Assembly: GCA_038239345.1 (NCBI GenBank)
Contig: JBBSEX010000004.1
Location: 62,001 to 126,000 of the forward strand
Direction: 5' to 3'
Source: JBBSEX01 sp038239345
GTDB taxonomy: Bacteria; Acidobacteriota; Terriglobia; Bryobacterales; Bryobacteraceae
DNA length: 64,000 nt
Positions 61,126 through 64,000 of the stretch are shown here, piece after piece (within the stretch, counting starts at the first letter, position 1; every line of letters starts with the position of its first letter). The position numbers and the translations under genes were made by a program. The notes beneath the pieces are model-generated. The model saw nothing but the letters and a program-made list of their open reading frames with translations, was not told where the DNA came from and searched no databases.

Positions 61126-61625
61126 TAATCGATTTCCTTCTTAGCCAGGACGATTGCGCCTAGAATCGCGATGAGGATCAGGACCGAAGTGACTTCAAAG
61201 GGCAACAGGTAGACCTTGAACAAAGATCGTCCGATAGTTCGTGCATCGCCACCGGTAAACGCGCCCAAATTTACGCCAGGACTGGCCGGCAGAAACGTCT
61301 GGATCACGAATGCGATCAAGCCAAGAAAGATCGCCAGCAGCGGTATTCCGGTAAATTTCGCCAGAGACGATTTCGAGAGTCCTTGCTCGGCGCCGGCATT
61401 CAGCAACATAATGACGAACACAAACAGCACCATGATGGCGCCGGCATAGACCACCAATTGAGCGGCGGCAATGAACTCGCCCCCCAGGAGGAGATAGAGC
61501 ACGGCCAGCGAGCCCATTACGCCTATCAGCGATATCGCGCTGGCGATGGGATGCGTTTGCACCACCAGATTAACGGCGCAGGCCACGGCGAGGAAAGCGA
61601 AAATAAGGAAGAGAATCGCGTCCAT
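61125..61625 (-). CDS. nuoJ: NADH-quinone oxidoreductase subunit J
   Basis: 166 aa with five helices. YLLLGGEFIAAAQLVVYAGA is the signature segment containing the pi-bulge region of transmembrane helix 3, next to AIMVLFVFVIMLLN. The length is typical of NuoJ without a fused domain. It follows nuoH by 4 bp; nuoI would normally lie between them. Confidence 0.94.
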   Translation of the reverse strand: MDAILFLIFAFLAVACAVNLVVQTHPIASAISLIGVMGSLAVLYLLLGGEFIAAAQLVVYAGAIMVLFVFVIMLLNAGAEQGLSKSSLAKFTGIPLLAIFLGLIAFVIQTFLPASPGVNLGAFTGGDARTIGRSLFKVYLLPFEVTSVLILIAILGAIVLAKKEID

Positions 61626-61629
61626 GTGC

Positions 61630-62814
61630 TTAGAAGAGGGCCACCAGAAGGCCGGTGATTAGCAGGTTCAACAAGGCGACGGGGAACATGAAGGTCCAGG
61701 CGAATCGCATCAGTTGATCATAACGGAAGCGGGGGAGGGTTCCGCGCACCCAGATAAAGATAAAAAGCAGAATTCCAACCTTGGACGTGAACCAGAAAAC
61801 GGGCGTAATAATCGGCTGCAGAATGGGGACCAGGAAGACACCCGCCAGACCGAGCGAGATCACGCCGGCGATCGGCAGCGTGATGCGATCAAAGGGACGC
61901 GCCGGGTTTAACCCATGCATGATACAGACGATGCCGCTGGCGACGAAGAGGGCGACGGGGACAAAGTTCGAACCGTAAGCCGCGGGCCACACAGGGTGCC
62001 AGGCTCCCAGATAAAGCAGTGTCGCCACACAGCAGACCGTCACCATGTTGGCGTATTCGGCCATGAAGAACGACGCGAACTTCATGCTGCTGTATTCGGT
62101 ATGGAAGCCGGCAACCAGTTCATTTTCCGCTTCCGGCAAATCGAATGGCACACGATTGGTCTCGGCGAAAGCGGCGATCAAAAACAAAATGAAAGAGACC
62201 ACTTGCGGTGCCGGCAAAGTCAGAATATTCCAGTTCAGAATCGATCCGGCCTGCTTCAGACCGATCTCGCGAAAGCTTAGCGTGTTGACAATCAGCAATG
62301 GCGCGGCGATTGCCAGGGCCATTGGTAATTCGTAACTGATCATCTGCGCGGAACTGCGCAGGCCGCCCATTAAGGAGTACTTGTTATTGGAGGCCCAACC
62401 GGCCAGAGCCACACCGTACACGCCCATGCCCGAGATGCCGAGCACAAAGAGCACGCCGATGTTAATGTCGGTGAGTTGCATCCACGTCTTGCCCACTCCT
62501 GGAACATCGATCTCCGAGCCGAAGGGGATAACCGAAATGGAAATCAAGGCGAAAGTGACGGCCAGAAACGGCGCCAGTATGTAAAAGACTCTATTCACAT
62601 GCGAGGGGATCATGTCTTCCTTTGTCAGAAGCTTGATCACATCGGCCAACGGCTGCAGCAAGCCATGCGGACCCACCCGCCGAGGACCCACCCGCAATTG
62701 GATATGGGCGATAACCTTACGCTCAATCCACTGCAGATATGCCAGCGTGGTCATCAGAACAAACGCGACCAGACCCGCCTTGATAAGACTCAGAACCAGG
62801 AAATTAATTGGCAT
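61630..62814 (-). CDS. nuoH: NADH-quinone oxidoreductase subunit H
   Basis: 394 aa, eight to nine helices, forming much of the quinone chamber. ERKVIAHIQLRVGPRRVGP near 30-49, LADVIKLLTKED, GWASNNKYSLMGGLRSSAQM and PFDLPEAENELVAGFHTEYS are strongly diagnostic, with acidic residues of the quinone site. There is no extra ferredoxin domain at its C-terminus. It follows nuoG by 17 bp. Confidence 0.96.
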   Translation of the reverse strand: MPINFLVLSLIKAGLVAFVLMTTLAYLQWIERKVIAHIQLRVGPRRVGPHGLLQPLADVIKLLTKEDMIPSHVNRVFYILAPFLAVTFALISISVIPFGSEIDVPGVGKTWMQLTDINIGVLFVLGISGMGVYGVALAGWASNNKYSLMGGLRSSAQMISYELPMALAIAAPLLIVNTLSFREIGLKQAGSILNWNILTLPAPQVVSFILFLIAAFAETNRVPFDLPEAENELVAGFHTEYSSMKFASFFMAEYANMVTVCCVATLLYLGAWHPVWPAAYGSNFVPVALFVASGIVCIMHGLNPARPFDRITLPIAGVISLGLAGVFLVPILQPIITPVFWFTSKVGILLFIFIWVRGTLPRFRYDQLMRFAWTFMFPVALLNLLITGLLVALF

Positions 62815-62831
62815 TCAAATTAGAACAGCGC

Positions 62832-64000
62832 TTACGATTTGTACAACGCGCCCGGTGCTTCCATCACGGAAGCTAGCATTTTCGAGTAGCGTCCCAACGA
62901 TCCGGAGGTGAAAAGCGTGTCGCCCGCGGATTGAATCAAATCCGGGCGAACCTCAACCGGCACACGACCGTTGACAGGACTCGTTTGCGCCGCTCCCCCA
63001 GTTGCGATTACTGGCAAAGGTACATTATAACCACGGACGGTCTCGCGGATCTCCGCAAACATCTTCTCGTTGGTCCAAATTCCGACGTTGATGCCCATTT
63101 CCTTGGCGATTAAGCCGAAAATCTCCAGATCGGGCTTCGTCCCCATGATCTTTACGGCTTGCTTCAGGCGCTGCACCTCTCCGCAAACATTCGTCACCGT
63201 GCCATTTTTCTCGTAACCCGATGCCGACGGCAGCACCAGACTAGCCTGGCGCGCGGTCTCCGTCATGAAGAGATCCTGCACCACAACGAACGCTTCCGGG
63301 GACGCGAGTTTTTGCAGCTCCAACGGATTCGAACCCACCACCCAAAGCACGTCCAGGTCGCTTGCCTCGATCATCTGCTGTTTGGTCAAACCAGCGCTCG
63401 GCGCGGCATGATAACCCGGCACCAACTCCGGCGTCAGACCCATGTCGATGGCGCCTCGGGAATTCGAATAGTCCATCAGACAGATGTACTTTACGGGAAT
63501 GCCCAGCGAATCGGCGAATTCGACCAACTTGCGAACGGCCTCGCCCTTCACGGAATCGCCGTAGAGGATGACCAGATCGCCGCCCTTTTTCAGGGAATCG
63601 CGCAGACCCTCCAGAGCGTCGATCTCCTTACCAATTTCGCTGCGGACGCTGTGCACCGCATATTTGTCTTCGCGTACCGGGCCGGGAGTCACGGCGTACA
63701 CGTTCGTCTGATGATGACGATATCCGGCGCGAATCTGGAATGAAAGAAGAGGATGTTGTTGCGCCAGATCGCTACCGATGACTAAAACCGATTTCGCGGC
63801 GTATAGGTCCGTCGTAGTCGCGAGAGCATTCGTCTTACCGCTGATCGCGTCCAGAAGCGTGATCAGATCGCCGGTCCGGTGATGATCGATATTGTTCGTC
63901 CCTAAGCCTTCCCGGACGAACTTCTGTAGATAATAATTTTCTTCATTCGTCGTATGGTTCGATCCGATCACGCCGAATTTACCGCCGCGCGATTTTACCG
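62832..64000 (-). CDS. nuoG: NADH-quinone oxidoreductase subunit G, C-terminal part (5' end outside window)
   Basis: At least 389 residues of the molybdopterin-oxidoreductase-like domain. The frame is open to the window edge, and the residues before the first GTG (RGGKFGVIGS) continue the domain, so the start lies beyond 64000. Visible are the SVLVIGSDLAQQHP segment, VVGSNPLELQKL and the TETARQASLVLPSASGYEKNGTVTN stretch typical of NuoG. The N-terminal iron-sulfur modules are not in the window. Confidence 0.93.
   Translation of the reverse strand, partial: VKSRGGKFGVIGSNHTTNEENYYLQKFVREGLGTNNIDHHRTGDLITLLDAISGKTNALATTTDLYAAKSVLVIGSDLAQQHPLLSFQIRAGYRHHQTNVYAVTPGPVREDKYAVHSVRSEIGKEIDALEGLRDSLKKGGDLVILYGDSVKGEAVRKLVEFADSLGIPVKYICLMDYSNSRGAIDMGLTPELVPGYHAAPSAGLTKQQMIEASDLDVLWVVGSNPLELQKLASPEAFVVVQDLFMTETARQASLVLPSASGYEKNGTVTNVCGEVQRLKQAVKIMGTKPDLEIFGLIAKEMGINVGIWTNEKMFAEIRETVRGYNVPLPVIATGGAAQTSPVNGRVPVEVRPDLIQSAGDTLFTSGSLGRYSKMLASVMEAPGALYKS

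Noticed and set aside
1..64000. CRISPR arrays, integrases or prophage genes
   Set aside because: No regular repeat-spacer array, recombinase or phage structural gene was seen on either strand; only the IS110-like N-terminus in the 204-aa dcw gene hints at transposon ancestry.

Overview
The window is a moderately G+C-rich, densely coding bacterial chromosome segment that most resembles an Acidobacteriota genome of the Bryobacter/Solibacter type. This rests on an acidobacterial duplicated orphan permease (ADOP, about 800 aa), a 1088-aa TonB-dependent receptor with an N-terminal carboxypeptidase-regulatory-like domain, YXWV-repeat and DUF3011 exported proteins, an NtrY/NtrX-like pair, and a Complex I operon and division cluster of the expected kind. 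MurE carries the DNPR motif of meso-diaminopimelate ligases, which fits a diderm. No integrase, transposase, prophage or CRISPR array was found. No database search was possible, so the lineage is an inference.

Layout. 1-9201: two adjacent divergent Hsp70 genes (the first cut by the window edge), an exported alpha/beta hydrolase, a PPK2 polyphosphate kinase on the other strand, a YegD-like Hsp70, then glmS and a YjbQ-family gene. 9225-26153, minus strand: an almost gapless division and cell wall (dcw) cluster, in transcription order mraZ-rsmH-ftsL-(unknown gene)-ftsI-murE-murF-mraY-murD-ftsW-murG-murC-ftsQ-ftsA-ftsZ. murB and ddl are absent from it, and a 204-aa gene of unknown function lies between ftsL and ftsI. 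MraZ-type direct repeats precede mraZ. 26386-29018: pyrophosphatase, a haem A synthase homologue, and two exported small proteins (DUF3011 and EF-hand). 29019-29935 is a decayed stretch with tRNA-like ends and a sigma-factor fragment.

29928-37529: a CPBP protease, greA, a CDP-alcohol phosphatidyltransferase, a DUF2256 microgene coupled to an unusual SDR, a His-rich microprotein, acpS overlapping nikR, and a divergent nickel ECF transporter (nikMN fusion, nikQ, nikO), then a SIS-domain gene. 37679-45515: guaB and an F420-reductase-like gene flanked by two paralogues of an unrecognised small family, a single-domain response regulator, a PLP lyase, tRNA-Val(TAC), a 29-aa membrane microprotein, a SpoT-like HD hydrolase and three exported proteins. 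45716-52218: ADOP permease, its ABC ATPase, and a convergent TonB-dependent receptor separated by a hairpin terminator. 52488-55921: an NtrY/NtrX-like two-component system whose regulator has an altered GAFTGA loop. 55927-64000, minus strand: the 3' part of the Complex I operon, nuoG(partial)-H-J-K-L-M-N, with nuoI missing from its usual place between H and J.

Functionally the window is mostly housekeeping: cell wall synthesis and septation, respiration, nucleotide and phosphate metabolism. The most unusual items are the unknown dcw gene with an IS110/RNase H-like N-terminus, the paralogous small-protein pair around guaB, the NtrX loop change, and the cluster of atypical Hsp70 proteins beside PPK2.
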